Shown piece after piece: positions 21,196 through 32,175 of a DNA stretch of 64,000 bases (positions are counted from its first letter, which is position 1; each line of letters begins with the position of its first letter). A program made the position numbers and the translations under genes. The stretch spans positions 1,068,300 through 1,132,299 of the forward strand of contig SIJG01000010.1 of NCBI GenBank assembly GCA_023374025.1, in the 5' to 3' direction. The notes under the pieces are model-generated. The model was not told where the DNA came from and searched no databases. It was given only the letters and a program-made list of their open reading frames with translations. Source of the DNA: Heterodera schachtii (lineage: Eukaryota > Nematoda > Chromadorea > Rhabditida > Heteroderidae).

Positions 21196-21866
21196 GAATG
21201 GAAATTGATATGATAATTGCTCCTTATATTTATATGTTGCTTCTTTGTTTGAATATATTTAATTTTACGAATTGAATAACGGACGATTATTTTGGCACCT
21301 TTTCACACTTATTTGTTAGTAAGTACCGGATTTGCGATTTGAAGCATCTAAAAATCCTTTCTCGAATAATCCCGTCACGTGTGCTCCGTTCCTGTTTTCC
21401 GTCCTCCTTTTGGGTACTTTCCTGTTTTTAAGGCACACCCATTTTTTAAAAATTGCAACAAAAAGCGTTCAATATTAATAGACTTACATATTTTGGAGGC
21501 ATAAAAGCAAAACAATTTCTGCCAAAATTTACTCAAATGCATCGACGTTACGTCGCTTATACATAGTCATTGTGCCAAAGAAACACATAAAATACGAGTC
21601 CAACATTTTCTTTTTTAATTGGGTGTGCCTTCAAAATAGGAAAATGCCCTGCTTTTGATGTATTCCCGAAACAAGATTTACCCAACTCTTTTTCTAACCA
21701 ATTTAAACCAAATGTTCCTATTTAAATTTCTGCTGTTGGAATGTCCATCATTTCATTGTTTTTTTCCTGTTTTTTGGAGTCCTTAAAATTTTAATTGGCC
21801 AAAAATGGGATGATACAAATCGCAACTGCGTCGATTTGAGTTTAGCATTCATAACATTGACTTTGA
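21196..21866. repeat. Intergenic DNA with a MITE (21411-21655)
   Basis: The inverted ends 'gggtactttcctgttttt...ggcacaccca' (21411-21446) and 'tgggtgtgcc..tttcctattttgaaggca' (on the opposite strand, 21620-21655) delimit a MITE of about 245 bp without coding capacity. The sequence further left is the family's 3' flank, and the stretch to 21840 shows no gene. Confidence 0.65.
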
Positions 21867-21970
21867 CTTCACATGAATATATAAATGTGGATGAAACACA
21901 ATTCCACGCTTAATTTTTTGTGCAATTTTTTTCAAAAATTGTCTTTATTTTAGTCTAATTATATTTTTTA
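21867..21970 (+). promoter_or_regulatory. Conserved core promoter and leader
   Basis: CTTCACATGAATATATAAAT (E-box-like plus TATA) is followed by 'tgtggatgaa', a T-rich run and 'ttattttag' shortly before the ATG at 21971. Nearly the same arrangement precedes the gene at 26065. Confidence 0.62.
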
Positions 21971-23391
21971 ATGGCTCAACAAAAACAGTTGGGCTCATTT
22001 GCGACAGAATTTGGAAAACGGCGAAGTCTCCGCGTGTCCATGAAAAAGAAATAGCGAATTTTGAGGAAAATGTGAGAATTTATTGGGTTAAAAATTTATG
22101 AATTCATTTTTAATACCGCTCAACATATTTTTCTCATTCTCAGTTGGATTTGCAACGACATTTTGATGGATATTTTGCCATTTTTTCGTCGTCCTCAACT
22201 TGGCTTAAAATTGGCACTTCTTTCGCCACGTTTCAATGCGTTGGTGGACAAATATTTCGATGGTGGCAAAAGCGAACTGACAATTACAAATTTGATAAAA
22301 ATTAGCAAGATGCGAACAAATGCAACAGTGTTCGTTCAAAAGAATGGCAAAAGTGTGCGATTTCCGTTGCCAAAATATCCGCTGCCCAACAAAATTCGCT
22401 TTAATTACCTTCAAATTGAGTAAATAAAACAAAAATTCAAAGAATGTTTAAATCATTTCCTGTTCAGATTCATCGACCACTCCGTTTTCGCGTTTATCCG
22501 TGCCAATCAGCAAATTTGGGACAAAAGCACCAATTTGAATTTGTATGTGCCTATATCCAATTTGCCTTGCGCTCCTAATGCCAAGAATGTGCAGCAAATT
22601 TGGAATGATTTTGTCCGTGAATTTTGGCCCATTTTTGCGCCAAACATTCACCATTTGAACTTTGCCGATGGCCATCATTTGGACAATTTGCGTCGCCGCA
22701 CTTCGCCGTCAATTCTCACTGATCTTGATCAGTTGAATTCAATCCATTCATATTATTTGCTGCCCCATTCAATTGCTGATGATGGGCCAAATGCAACTGC
22801 TGGCCAAGCATTGTCAAAATGGTTACAAATTCCGACAAAAGATGGGCAGCCGAAGCAATTGAGTTGTGATTATACGTCAAAAACCAAAAGAATGATCACC
22901 AATTTCAAAGAGGTGTGGCCACATTTTCAATAAAATATTCGGATTATTTGCCATTTATTTGCTTTTCGCTTCCCATTTTATAGGCATTTCTCCGTGCCAA
23001 TTCTTCTTCGGCCAGCTACGAAATTCGAATTAAATATTTTAAATCAAAGCAAATTGGCCCATTTGAATTGGTGAATGAACGGACCAACGAAAAGCTGACA
23101 TTGGCCAAAGAAACCGAATATAAATGGTACAAAAAATGGATAATGAAACGATGCCAAATTGGGCAAACGGCAACGGTTAAATGGCACGACAAAAAGACGA
23201 ACAAATTGAACAATGTCCGATTTCATCTTCATTATCAATTTGGGTGAGTGGCAACAACATTTTCTTTTATTTAAAGTAATTCAAATTGACCTTAATTTAG
23301 GCTATTGTCTCCACCAAATTCAGGCCAAATTAATGCAAAAAGTCGTCTGAAAATGAGTGCCGGGCCCAGCGGACAGCGAAAGAAAAAGTGA
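21971..23391 (+). pseudogene. F-box-like protein gene, five exons, stop in exon 1 (copy 14)
   Basis: ATG at 21971 opens MAQQKQLGSFATEFGKRRSL, but an in-frame TAG interrupts exon 1 where paralogs have AAT-AAG. Exon 2 (22143-22421) reads DILPFFRRPQLGLKLALLSP. Exon 3 (about 22468-22912) reads HSVFAFIRANQQIWDKSTNL, FWPIFAPNIHHL and IADDGPNATAGQALSKWLQ. Exon 4 (22984-23245) reads ELVNERTNEKLTLAKE and MKRCQIGQTATV. Exon 5 ends PSGQRKKK at 23391. Everything after the stop is open, so translation from an ATG in exon 2 (LMDILPFF) would give an otherwise complete protein. Function as for the family: an F-box-like N-terminal motif plus an unknown C-terminal region. Confidence 0.78.
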
Positions 23392-23408
23392 ATTAGTGGG
23401 AAATGACA

Positions 23409-23422
23409 AATGATCGATCATT
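23409..23422. promoter_or_regulatory. Conserved 3'-flank palindrome AATGATCGATCATT
   Basis: Perfect copy, 18 bp after the stop codon of the preceding F-box-like gene. Confidence 0.6.
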
Positions 23423-24101
23423 ATGGATGTAAAGTGATCGGATAATTGCCCCTTATATTTATTTGTTGCTTCTTTCGTTTGAATACATTTAGTTAATTAA
23501 TTGTTTGGATTTTTGGACTTTTACGCAGATTTTTGAAACCTGAAAACTACTACTGATTATTTTGAGCTCAAATAATTAAAAAAAGTTAAGTTCGGGATCA
23601 TAATGTTTACACCCCAATTATTGTCTGTTTTGAATAAAATTCTAAGCTCGTGAAATTTTTACCTCCTTTTTCAATTTGTCCCTTTTTTTTGCCTTTTTCC
23701 TTTTGGGTGTCTTTTTGTCAGTTTTTCTGCATTGAAATCCGTTCCCTAATCATTTCTTCTTCTGACATTATCCGGTAAAAAATAATTTACGGGAGCGGGA
23801 ATCCCGTAAATTGATAGCTGATAATTCAATTTGTTTCATCAATGAATATAATTGTCTGGATACCGAATAATTTTGTGCAAAAATACCAATTTATGGATTA
23901 TTATTATTTTACACAAATTCTAAAAAATGATTTCGCATTTATTTTTGTCTTTTTTTATACATCCGATTTATTTAAATGTACACATATTTTACAATTTCTC
24001 TTCATATCCTTTTAATCATAATATATAATGATCGATCATTTCCCAATTAATCCATTTCTTCTGCTGATCACTGTTTTTGTTGTTGTTCTTTTGTCCGTCA
24101 C
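23423..24101. other. Intergenic between convergent F-box-like genes
   Basis: A+T-rich. Bases 23640-23780 are a forward copy of the dispersed repeat shared with 1600-1775, 36420-36500, 36850-36990 and 50680-51000. The right part (about 23940-24060) is the 3' flank of the minus-strand gene, with a perfect palindrome at 24027-24040. No gene. Confidence 0.55.
24027..24040. promoter_or_regulatory. Conserved 3'-flank palindrome AATGATCGATCATT
   Basis: Perfect copy downstream of the minus-strand gene that stops at 24102. Confidence 0.6.
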
Positions 24102-25669
24102 TCATTTGTCAGAAGTCGCCACTTTTTCTACGCTTTGTCCCGCTTCTTCTTCTTCTTTTGCCGGTGGCGACAATGGCCTAAATTAAGCGCAATTAAAATT
24201 GATTATTAAAGCAAAAAGCTGTTGACACTCACCCAATGCAATTTCCGGAAAGCGTAATGATGACATTGTTGAAATCGTCCAAATTTTCATCCTTCCATTT
24301 TAACGCGGTCGTCGTCCCCCCAATTGGGCATCGCTTAATTAGCCAATCAACACTGCCATACCCACGAAAGCCTTTCTCCATTGTCAGCATTTCGTTGGTC
24401 CGTTCATTCACCAATTGAAATGGCGCAATTTCCGTTGGCGCAGAAACACTAAATTGAATTTGATAGCTGGCAGAAGAAGTGTTGGCACGGAGAAATGCCT
24501 AAAAATGGGCAACGAAAATCAATTGGCATCGAATTCGGGTCCGGAATTCAGAATTAGTCCAAATGAATGCCACATTCCTGATCAGCTACCCCAAAAACCT
24601 TTGAGTACATGGCACAATCGCTCAAAATGAGAATTATTGACCCCTTTTTTATGGGACCAATGATCACGGACTTTTACCGGCAATAAATCCAAAATATTTT
24701 ACGAATTACGAAAATGTGGCCACACACCTCCTTGAAATTGTTGACCAATTCAATGATTTCTGACGTAAAAGTGCTGCAACGCAATTGCTTTGGCTTTCCA
24801 TCTTTTGTCGGAATGTGCAACCATTTGTACAATGCTTGGCCAACATAATATGAATATGGTTTATCTAATTCACCAATCTCATTAAGCAACAGAGTGCCGT
24901 AATCAATGGCATTTGGGAACAGACGACCAGCATAGATTGAATGAATGTTCAGATCGAAGAGCATTTTCGGCGAAGTGAGGTGAAGCAATTTGTCCAAATT
25001 AACACCATCGGAAAGGATCAAATGGCGAATGTTTGGCGCAAAAATGGGCAAAATTGCATGGACATAAACATGCAAAATTCGCTGCACATTGTTATAATTG
25101 TTGCTGTTGTTATGTGACGACACAATTAAATCCAAATTGATGCCTTTGTCCCAAATTTGCTGATTGGCACAAAGAAATGCGATGACAGAATGGTCAATGT
25201 AACTTGAAAAAGAATGCTTTTAATGCAAATATAATGTTTGATTTTGAATTACTCAATCCAAAGTTTGGCAAAGCGAATTTTGTTGGGCAACGGACGGTCG
25301 GGCCAAGGAAATGGCACAGAATCGTAACCGAAAAGAACATATAGTTTTGGCATCACAATGTCCTTGCGAATTATGATTGATCTCCAAATTGGCACTTCGC
25401 GTTTGCCATCGAAATGTTTGTCCACTAAAACTTCGAAACGTGACGAAAGAATTGCCATTTTGAAGCCGAGTTGAGGACGATTAAAATTGGGTAAAATGTC
25501 CATCCACACGTCGGTGCAAATCCAACTGAATTGTTGGAAAACAGTTAATTAAATTTGTTATTTTTTAAATTCCTACCGTCGAATCATTTTTGTGGCAATT
25601 AGCACAATTTACCGTATTCCGAAGGACGCCAATTAAGAGCAGAATAATAGCGTTGGAAATATTTTTCAT
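24102..25669 (-). CDS. F-box-like protein with signal-peptide-like first exon (copy 15)
   Basis: Exons on the minus strand: 25577-25669, 25253-25525, 24728-25202, 24233-24498 and 24102-24177. Exon 1 reads MKNISNAIILLLIGVLRN followed by CANCHKN, a good secretory signal-like start. Exon 2 reads DILPNFNRPQLGFKMAILSS. Exon 3 reads HSVIAFLCANQQIWDKG, LPIFAPNIRHL and YYVGQALYKWLHIPTKDG, with IADDGPNAT replaced by a longer LLLNEIGELDKP segment. Exon 4 reads QLVNERTNEMLTMEKG and IKRCPIGG, with a shortened acidic stretch. Exons 2-5 join in frame. The simplest exon 1-2 junction is off by one base, so either exon 1 is decaying or a splice site was misread. Intron 3 carries a dispersed repeat. Confidence 0.75.
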
Positions 25670-26064
25670 AATGAGATGCAAATCGGAAACTCATAATTTT
25701 TATAGCACAGAAAAAGAAATTGAAAAATAGGAGAAAAATTACGGAATTGAAAACAGAGAAATAAAAATTCCCTAAATCTTTGCTCTTACTCTCACTATAA
25801 ATATATTAAAAATCGACCAATGGCCTTCAGTTAGCAAAAAAAAAAAATATTCACCCGAATTTTAAATGATTTTTCGTTTGCAAGAAAATCTTATAAATTT
25901 GAAGCGAATCAGTTCCATATTAATATGTAAACAAATTACCCAAATTTGCGGACATTGAATTTGCCTTCACGTGGATATATAAATGAGGATGAATACAAAT
26001 CCATACTTAGTTTTTGTGACAATTTTTTAAAAATTGTCTTTATTTTAGGCAAATTAATTTTTTA
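25670..26064. promoter_or_regulatory. Divergent promoter region between two F-box-like genes
   Basis: Toward the left gene, a TATA-like GCTATAAAAATTATG (reverse strand, about 25690-25705) lies some 25 bp before its ATG. Toward the right gene, CTTCACGTGGATATATAAAT (about 25966-25985) lies about 85 bp before ATG 26065. The middle contains 'aatggccttcagt' and 'ttgaaaacagagaaataaa', both also present at about 31080-31160 between the next divergent pair. Confidence 0.6.
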
Positions 26065-27530
26065 ATGGCACCGCCCGCCGAAAAAAAGAAAAAGCATACC
26101 TCCGCCGACCACCGCCCAATTTCTGCAACTGATACAAATCAACAGAAACCGTTGGGTTCATTTGAGACAGAAGATGGAGAGCGACGAAGTGTTCGCATTG
26201 GCATGAAAAAGAACAGACGGTAAGAAATTTTTCAGACTAAAAAACCCAATTTACCTAATTAATTTTCAGGTATTTCCGATGGATTTGCAACGACATTTGG
26301 ATGGATATGTTCCCTCATTTTGACCGCCCCCAACTCGGCCTCAAATTGGCATTGCTTTCGCCACGTTTCGACATTTTAGTGGACAAACATTTCGATGGCA
26401 AAACCGAATTGCCAATTTGGAGACCAATTGCAATTAGCAATATGGGGGGAACAAAAGCAAAATTGTATGTTGAGAAGAATGCCAAATCTGTGCGACTTCC
26501 GTTGTCCAACTGTACGATGCCGAACAAAATTCGCTTTAAGGACCTTTGGATTGAGTAAATCAAAATCAAGCACTATTTGGCATTAAAACATTCCTTTTTC
26601 AGTTACATTGACCATTCCGTCATCACATTTCTCCGTGCCAACCAACAAATTTTTGACAAAGGCATCAATTTGGATTTGCATGTGGTTTACCCCCATACTG
26701 CCAAGAAAGTCCAGCCAATTTGGAATGATTTTGCCCGTGAAATTTGGCCAATTTTTGCGACAAACATCCGCCATTTGTCCTTTTCCGATAGCCATGATTT
26801 TGGCAATTTGCGTCTTCACACTTCGCCGACTAGTTCTCTCCAACCTCGACATTATTTCAATCCATTCCGATTATTTGTTGCCCGCGGCGATTGCTGATGA
26901 TGGGCCAAATGCAACTGCTGGCCAAGCATTGTCAAATGGTTGAACACTCCGACAAAAAATGGCCAAGCCAAAGCAATTGAGTTGTCATGGTGCTACGTCA
27001 AGGACCAATAAATTTGTCAACGATTTCAAAGAGGTGTGGCCACTTCTTCGTAAAATATTTGGATTAATTGCCATTTGCTTTTCGTTTCCCATTTTATAGG
27101 CATTTCTCCGTGCCAATTCTTCTGCCAGCTACGTAATTCGAATTGAATATTTTGAATCAACGCCAATTGAGCCATTTGAATTGACGAACGAACGGACCAA
27201 CGAAAAGCTGACAATGGAGAAAGAAGAAAACGATGATGCAAATATGGATAATGAAGATGATGATGATGGTAAATATGTCGATTTGGTGTTGAAGCGATGT
27301 CAAATTGGGAAGACAATTCAATGGGAGGACAAAAAGACGGACAATTTGAACATTGTCAAATTTCAGCTTTATGAATTTGGGTGAGCGGCAACAGTTTTTT
27401 TTATATGCCGTCACATTTAAATCGCTTTTCGTTTAGCCCATTGTCTCCACCAAAGACGGGCAAAATGAACGCAAAAAGTCGTCTGAAAATGAATGCCGGG
27501 ACAAGCAAAGAGCAGAAGAAGAAAAAGTGA
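26065..27530 (+). pseudogene. F-box-like gene, five exons with frameshifts in exon 3 (copy 16)
   Basis: Exon 1 (26065-26219) reads MAPPAEKKKKHTSADHRP, a basic start. Exon 2 (26270-26554) reads FRWICNDIWMDMFPHFDRP and ALLSPRFDILVDKHFDG. Exon 3 (26603-27033) starts HSVITFLRANQQIFDKGINL, but an extra base after SPT shifts the frame, a missing A before KWLN and another indel near 'aatggccaagcc' follow. The IADDGPNATAGQALS motif is readable only in the other frame. Exon 4 (27100-27380) reads TNERTNEKLTMEKEEN, acidic run, KRCQIGKTIQWED. Exon 5 (27437-27530) ends EQKKKK. All splice sites are intact, so it is a young pseudogene unless the indels are sequence errors. Confidence 0.8.
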
Positions 27531-28837
27531 AAGAGTTATTGGGAAATGACAAATGATCGATCATTACAAATGGAAAGTGATCGGATAATTGCATCCATAT
27601 TTATTTGTTGCTTCTTTTATTTAAATACATTTAGGTAATTGTTTGGATTTTTTAGGACTTTACAGCAGAAATGATTGGTTTAAAAAAAGATAGACTAAAA
27701 AATACTGCCGGCTTATCCCTTTCCATCCCCAGTGGATAAACACTAAAATTTGAGTTTAGCTAATAGGTGAAAATGGCTCTTTTCAGTTCTTTACGTCCAA
27801 TCGACTTTTTGAAAATTCAAATCTCATTCTTTAAAAGACCTTCAGTTTAGCATCTCATCCCTTTTTGTGTTTAAAAATTTTTGACTTACATACATAAAAA
27901 CCCATTTGTCTATTGTGTAAATTTCTTTGTTTCTAAGGCGCAATTCCTTAGAGAAATTGCCAGAGCTAACAAAATACCTAGTAAACATGAAAATTTTGTT
28001 GGAAAAAACATAAGTTTAGTCATTTTGAAACTTTTCGAGTACTTTCCTATTTTGGGGTCGGTCGCACGACAAAAAGTAAAAAATAAAAAAATCCAACTTT
28101 GATTTTGCATATGAATTATAATATCCTTCAACTCCTCTTGAAGAGAGAAGCACTTAGAATTGCTTAGAAAAATACTCCTTTTCAGAAAGTTTTTTTAGAT
28201 ATCAAATTTGTTCAGTTTGATTAGGTATGAAGCGAGTTATGGCTGATCAAAATAAAAAAAACATAAAAAAGTCATTTGAATTACCGCGTAAAGATAACGC
28301 CAAATAGATAATTGGCGTAAATTTTGCGCGCTAATTCAAATTTAGATTGGTAAAAACTTTTTTGTATTTTTTATTTTGATCTGCCATAACTCGCTTCATA
28401 CTAAATCAAAATGAACAAATTTGATATCTAAAAATTGCTTTTGAATAGAAGAATCTTTTTCCAAGCGAAGCTAAGCAATTTATTTCATATGAAAAAAGTT
28501 ATGAGCATTTCAAATATTTATCACGTTATAACTCAAGTCCTAAACTGCTGGTTTCTACAAAAATAAGAAAATTTATCATTTTTCTATTGATTTTAAATAA
28601 TCAAAGTAATTTTGTATCCTTCTAACCAAAACTATTAGCATTTGTGAATTTTTTTTTTTATATGTTAGAGACATGAAAATAATACGCCAAAAGGAGATGA
28701 AATCTAAAATTTTAATCACACTATCTAAATAAGTTTTACTAAAAAACGAGATAGAAAATTATGCAGAATTTTTTTCTCTATCGATAAGCAAAATTTGGTT
28801 CAAATTGTATGCATAGAAAAAAAGTTATATGAAGAGA
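27531..28837. repeat. Intergenic DNA with a TA-flanked MITE (28198-28428)
   Basis: Bases 27552-27565 are a perfect copy of the AATGATCGATCATT palindrome. Bases 28198-28428 form a MITE with TIRs of about 60 bp (GATATCAAATTTGTTC and its complement; inner 'gaagcgagttatggc'). It is flanked on both sides by TA, which fits a Tc1/mariner-type insertion. Bases 27720-28110 and 28440-28837 show no gene. The right end cuts straight into F-box-like exon 3. Confidence 0.65.
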
Positions 28838-29290
28838 ACCAAAGTTACATCGACCATTAGTCATCGCATTTATCCATGCCAATCAGCAAATTTGGGACAA
28901 AGGCATCAATTTGGATGTGCAATTGCCTTACGCCCATAATGCCAAGAATGTCCAGCCAATTTGGAATGATTTTACTCGTGAAATTTGCCTCATTTTTGTA
29001 CCAAGCATTCGTCATTTGTCCTTTTCCAATGGCTATTATTTCAACAATTGCGTCTCCACGCTTCGCCGTCTTTCTCTCCAACCTCAACATTATTTCAATC
29101 GATTCCGATTATTTTTTGCCCGTTGCAATTGCTAATGATGGGCCAAATGCAACTGCTGGCCCAAGCATTATACAAATGGTTGCAAATTCCGACAAAAGAC
29201 GGGAAGCCAAAACAATTGAGCTGTTGTGAATATGTTAATACGTCAAAAATCAAAAGAATGATCAAAAGTTTCAAAGAGGTGTGGCCACGG
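28838..29290 (+). pseudogene. F-box-like family, exon 3 only (copy 17)
   Basis: It begins at the exact exon 3 acceptor position ('ttacatcgacc') without its intron and reads, in alternating frames, QPIWNDFTREICLIF and LLPVAIANDGPNATAG-like parts, ending at KSFKE. A deletion at 'cattagtcatcg' and later indels break the frame several times. No other exons are present. The first part is nearly identical to 39311-39382. Confidence 0.78.
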
Positions 29291-29599
29291 CATTTGGTTG
29301 CATCCTTTAATTTTTCAAAAATTGAATTTTCGAATTTTTGTTCGAGTCAGGGTACAAGGCTTCGAAATTAGCCGGAAAGTGATCCGAAATCGAAGGTACT
29401 TGTAGGTTTTGCTACCCCCCAATCGGAATCATATTCTATGAAATAATAGCACAAATTTATTAATCTCTAAAATCGATTTTGCCTATTTTTATTTTTGTCA
29501 TTTTTATACATCCGATTTATTTACATGTACACATATTTACAATACATCTTCATAAAATCCATTTGATCACATAATACATAATGATCGGTCATTTCCAAA
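29291..29599. other. Intergenic, shared 3' flank
   Basis: Dispersed-repeat sequence (29330-29390), then the conserved 3' flank of the minus-strand gene, including a one-mismatch copy of the palindrome (AATGATCGGTCATT, 29580-29593) and an inverted polyadenylation-like AATAAA context at about 29510-29530. No gene. Confidence 0.5.
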
Positions 29600-31030
29600 T
29601 TAATCCATTAATGTCACAATACGTCGATTCTTTTCCGGCGCTTTGTCCCGCTTCTTCTTCTTCTGACGGTGGCGACAATCGCCTAAATTAAGCGCAATTT
29701 TTATTTGGTTATTAAAGCAAAAGCTGTTACAACTCACCCAATGCAATTTCCATAAAACGAAAAGCTGATATTGTTCAAATTGCCCGAATTTTCGTTTAAC
29801 GCGGCCGTCGTCTCCCCAATTTTGCATCGTTTCATTATCCATCGCTTGTCCCATTCATCATCGTTTCGATCTCCATATTTTCATCATTGCTTTCTTCTTT
29901 CTCCAATGTCAGCTTTTCGTTGGTCCGTTCGTTCACCAATTGAAATGGCACAATTTCCGTTGGCTCCTCATGAACAGTAAATTGAATTTGATAGCTGGCG
30001 GAAGAAGTGGTGGCACGGCGAAATTTCTAAACAATGGGAAACGAAAATCAATGGAAATTAATCCAACGAAAATGTGGCACACACCTTCTTGAAATTGTTG
30101 ACTAAATCAACGATTTCTGACGAATCAGTCCAGCAAATCAATTTCTTCGGTTGGCCATCTTTTGCCGGGATGTGAAGCCATTCAGACAGAATTTGGCCAG
30201 CAGAATATGCAATTGGCTGATCAGAATCACCACAAATCTCATCGAGCAATTCAGCACCAGAATCAATGGCATTTGGAAACAGACGACCAGCATCGATTGA
30301 ATGAATGTTCAGATCGGAGAGCACTTTCTGGAGAAGTGAAACGAAGCAAACAGTACAGTTGATCAGCACTTGGAAATTTCAATTGGTGAATTTTTGGCGC
30401 AAAAATTGGCAAAATATGGTGGATCAAAGCATTCCAAATTGGCTGGGCAAAAAAGGTTTCGTTCCAAGACACAGAGAAGAACTCCAAGTTTGTTCCTTTG
30501 TCGAACATTTGCTGATTGGCACGGATAAATGCGATGACGGAGTGGTCGATGTAGCTGAAAAATAGGAATATTTATGCCCGTTAATCCATGTTGGCATTTG
30601 AATTACTAAATCCGAAGATGCTTAAAACGAATTTTCTTGGGCAGCGAATGGTCTGGCAACGGAAAGAGCACATAATTGGCATTGTCCATAAACACACGCA
30701 ATTCTGGCACCGCTGTCACTTTGTTCTTGCGCAATACGATATCTTTCAAAATTGGCAATTCGCTTGTGCCATCGAAATGTTTGTCCACTAAAATGTCGAA
30801 ACGTGGCGAAAGAAGTGCCAAATTGAGGCCAAGTTGAAGACGGTCAAAAAACGGGAACATGTCCATCCACACGTCGGTGCAAACCCAGCTGAAATTGTGG
30901 AAAATCAAATCAGGGAAAGGAAAACATATCCTTTTACCGGCGGTTCATTTTGTTGGAAATTAGCACAATAACGAATGATGTCACAAAGGGGGCACAATAA
31001 TAATTATGTTAGAAATATTTTTACACAATG
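29600..31030 (-). pseudogene. F-box-like gene, five exons with two frameshifts (copy 18)
   Basis: Exon 1 (about 30930-31010) is a decayed relative of the signal-like exon of the gene at 25669; its start codon is lost. Exon 2 (about 30606-30890) reads WMDMFPFFDRLQLGLNLALL. Exon 3 (about 30087-30560) reads IWNALIHHILPIFAPKIH, then a frameshift at SPES/SPKV, then PNAIDSGAELLDEICG, SAGQILSEWLHIPAKDG. Exon 4 (about 29742-30028) reads VNERTNEKLTLEKEES, then a frameshift before MKRCKIGE. Exon 5 is the AGQSAGKESTYCD variant. Its order and 5' flank match the gene at 24102-25669. Confidence 0.78.
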
Positions 31031-31880
31031 AGAGTCAAATGGAAAAATAAACATTTTTATAGTCAAAAAAATTAAAAAATTGAAAACAGAGAAATAAAAA
31101 TTCCTTATTTACTCTTTCTCTCTCTTTATAAATGTATTAAAATCGTTCAATGGCCTTCAGTTTGCAAAAACAGAGAATTTCCCTTCCGAAATTTTAAATG
31201 TCAAAAGCGTCGACATTTTTATCCGTGTAAAGATTAACAACTTCAAGTATTGACAACGTGAATGAGACACAGAATCCGACCATCGGCATCACGACATTTC
31301 TTTTTTTTCATTTTCGGGGGCGGGGATAGAAAAAATTCTGTAATAGGGGTTTGAAATTTTTTAAAATTATGATAAATAAGCCTGCCAGAAAGAGAAAAAA
31401 CAATTTTATACCAAAGCATTTGGGATGGTGAGTCTACACTAATACCAGCAAAGAATTAGACCGTGAAAAATTATTAGACTGTATAATAATTTGTCAGTAT
31501 TAATTTAGTTTATAAAATTCACTTAAATAAAGATTGAATTAAGCACCACAAGTAAAACGGGAGTGAAAAAATTTTCAAACTATAAAAAAGTAAAAACTTC
31601 GCTTATATGCAAACACGCGAAAACGGCCACGCGAAAATGGCAACGCGAAAACGACCCCGACCGGAGAATCTTTAATGATTTTGCGTAAAATTTGAATTTA
31701 AAAAATCGCCATTTTTTGCGTTTGTGAAAAAAATGAGGTTGAAAAACAAAACCCCCGGGGGTTCTAATTGGATAAATAAATTGAAAACAGAGAGCACTTC
31801 CTTTCCACCCGAAAATTCTAAATCATAATAAATTTTAATTGCCAGAAAAAATTGAATTTTTCGATTAATTTATTCTTTAC
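31031..31880. other. Intergenic, remnant of a divergent F-box promoter region
   Basis: Bases 31080-31200 and 31780-31840 match parts of 25700-25860 ('ttgaaaacagagaaataaa', 'aatggccttcagt', 'cacccgaa..ttctaaat'). Bases 31612-31670 hold a short direct array of 'acgcgaaaacggcc' type units ending GACCCCGACC, similar to an inverted array at 57646-57700. Bases 31745-31760 hold AACCCCCGGGGGTT. No gene is seen. Confidence 0.55.
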
Positions 31881-32175
31881 GCAGGGTGCCGATCGGAAAT
31901 TTTTCAAAATAAGAACATCAAGGCTACGCAAATCGTATATTTAAATGCAATCGGGCTCAAAAAATCTGATTTTTACAATTTTTTTGCGGCGCATTGTTTC
32001 AAAGACTATTTTGGGAACAAGCGGGGCGGAAGGCCGGCGGTGCCGATAGGCGCCGCCGGGAAAATTTTTAAAAATTTGAGTATAATTTGTTAACGGATTT
32101 TGTCCAAAAATTGTCCAAATTTTGTGATTCTGAGCCAATTTTTAAGAAAACAAAGTATTTTTGGGGTCCGGCGGT

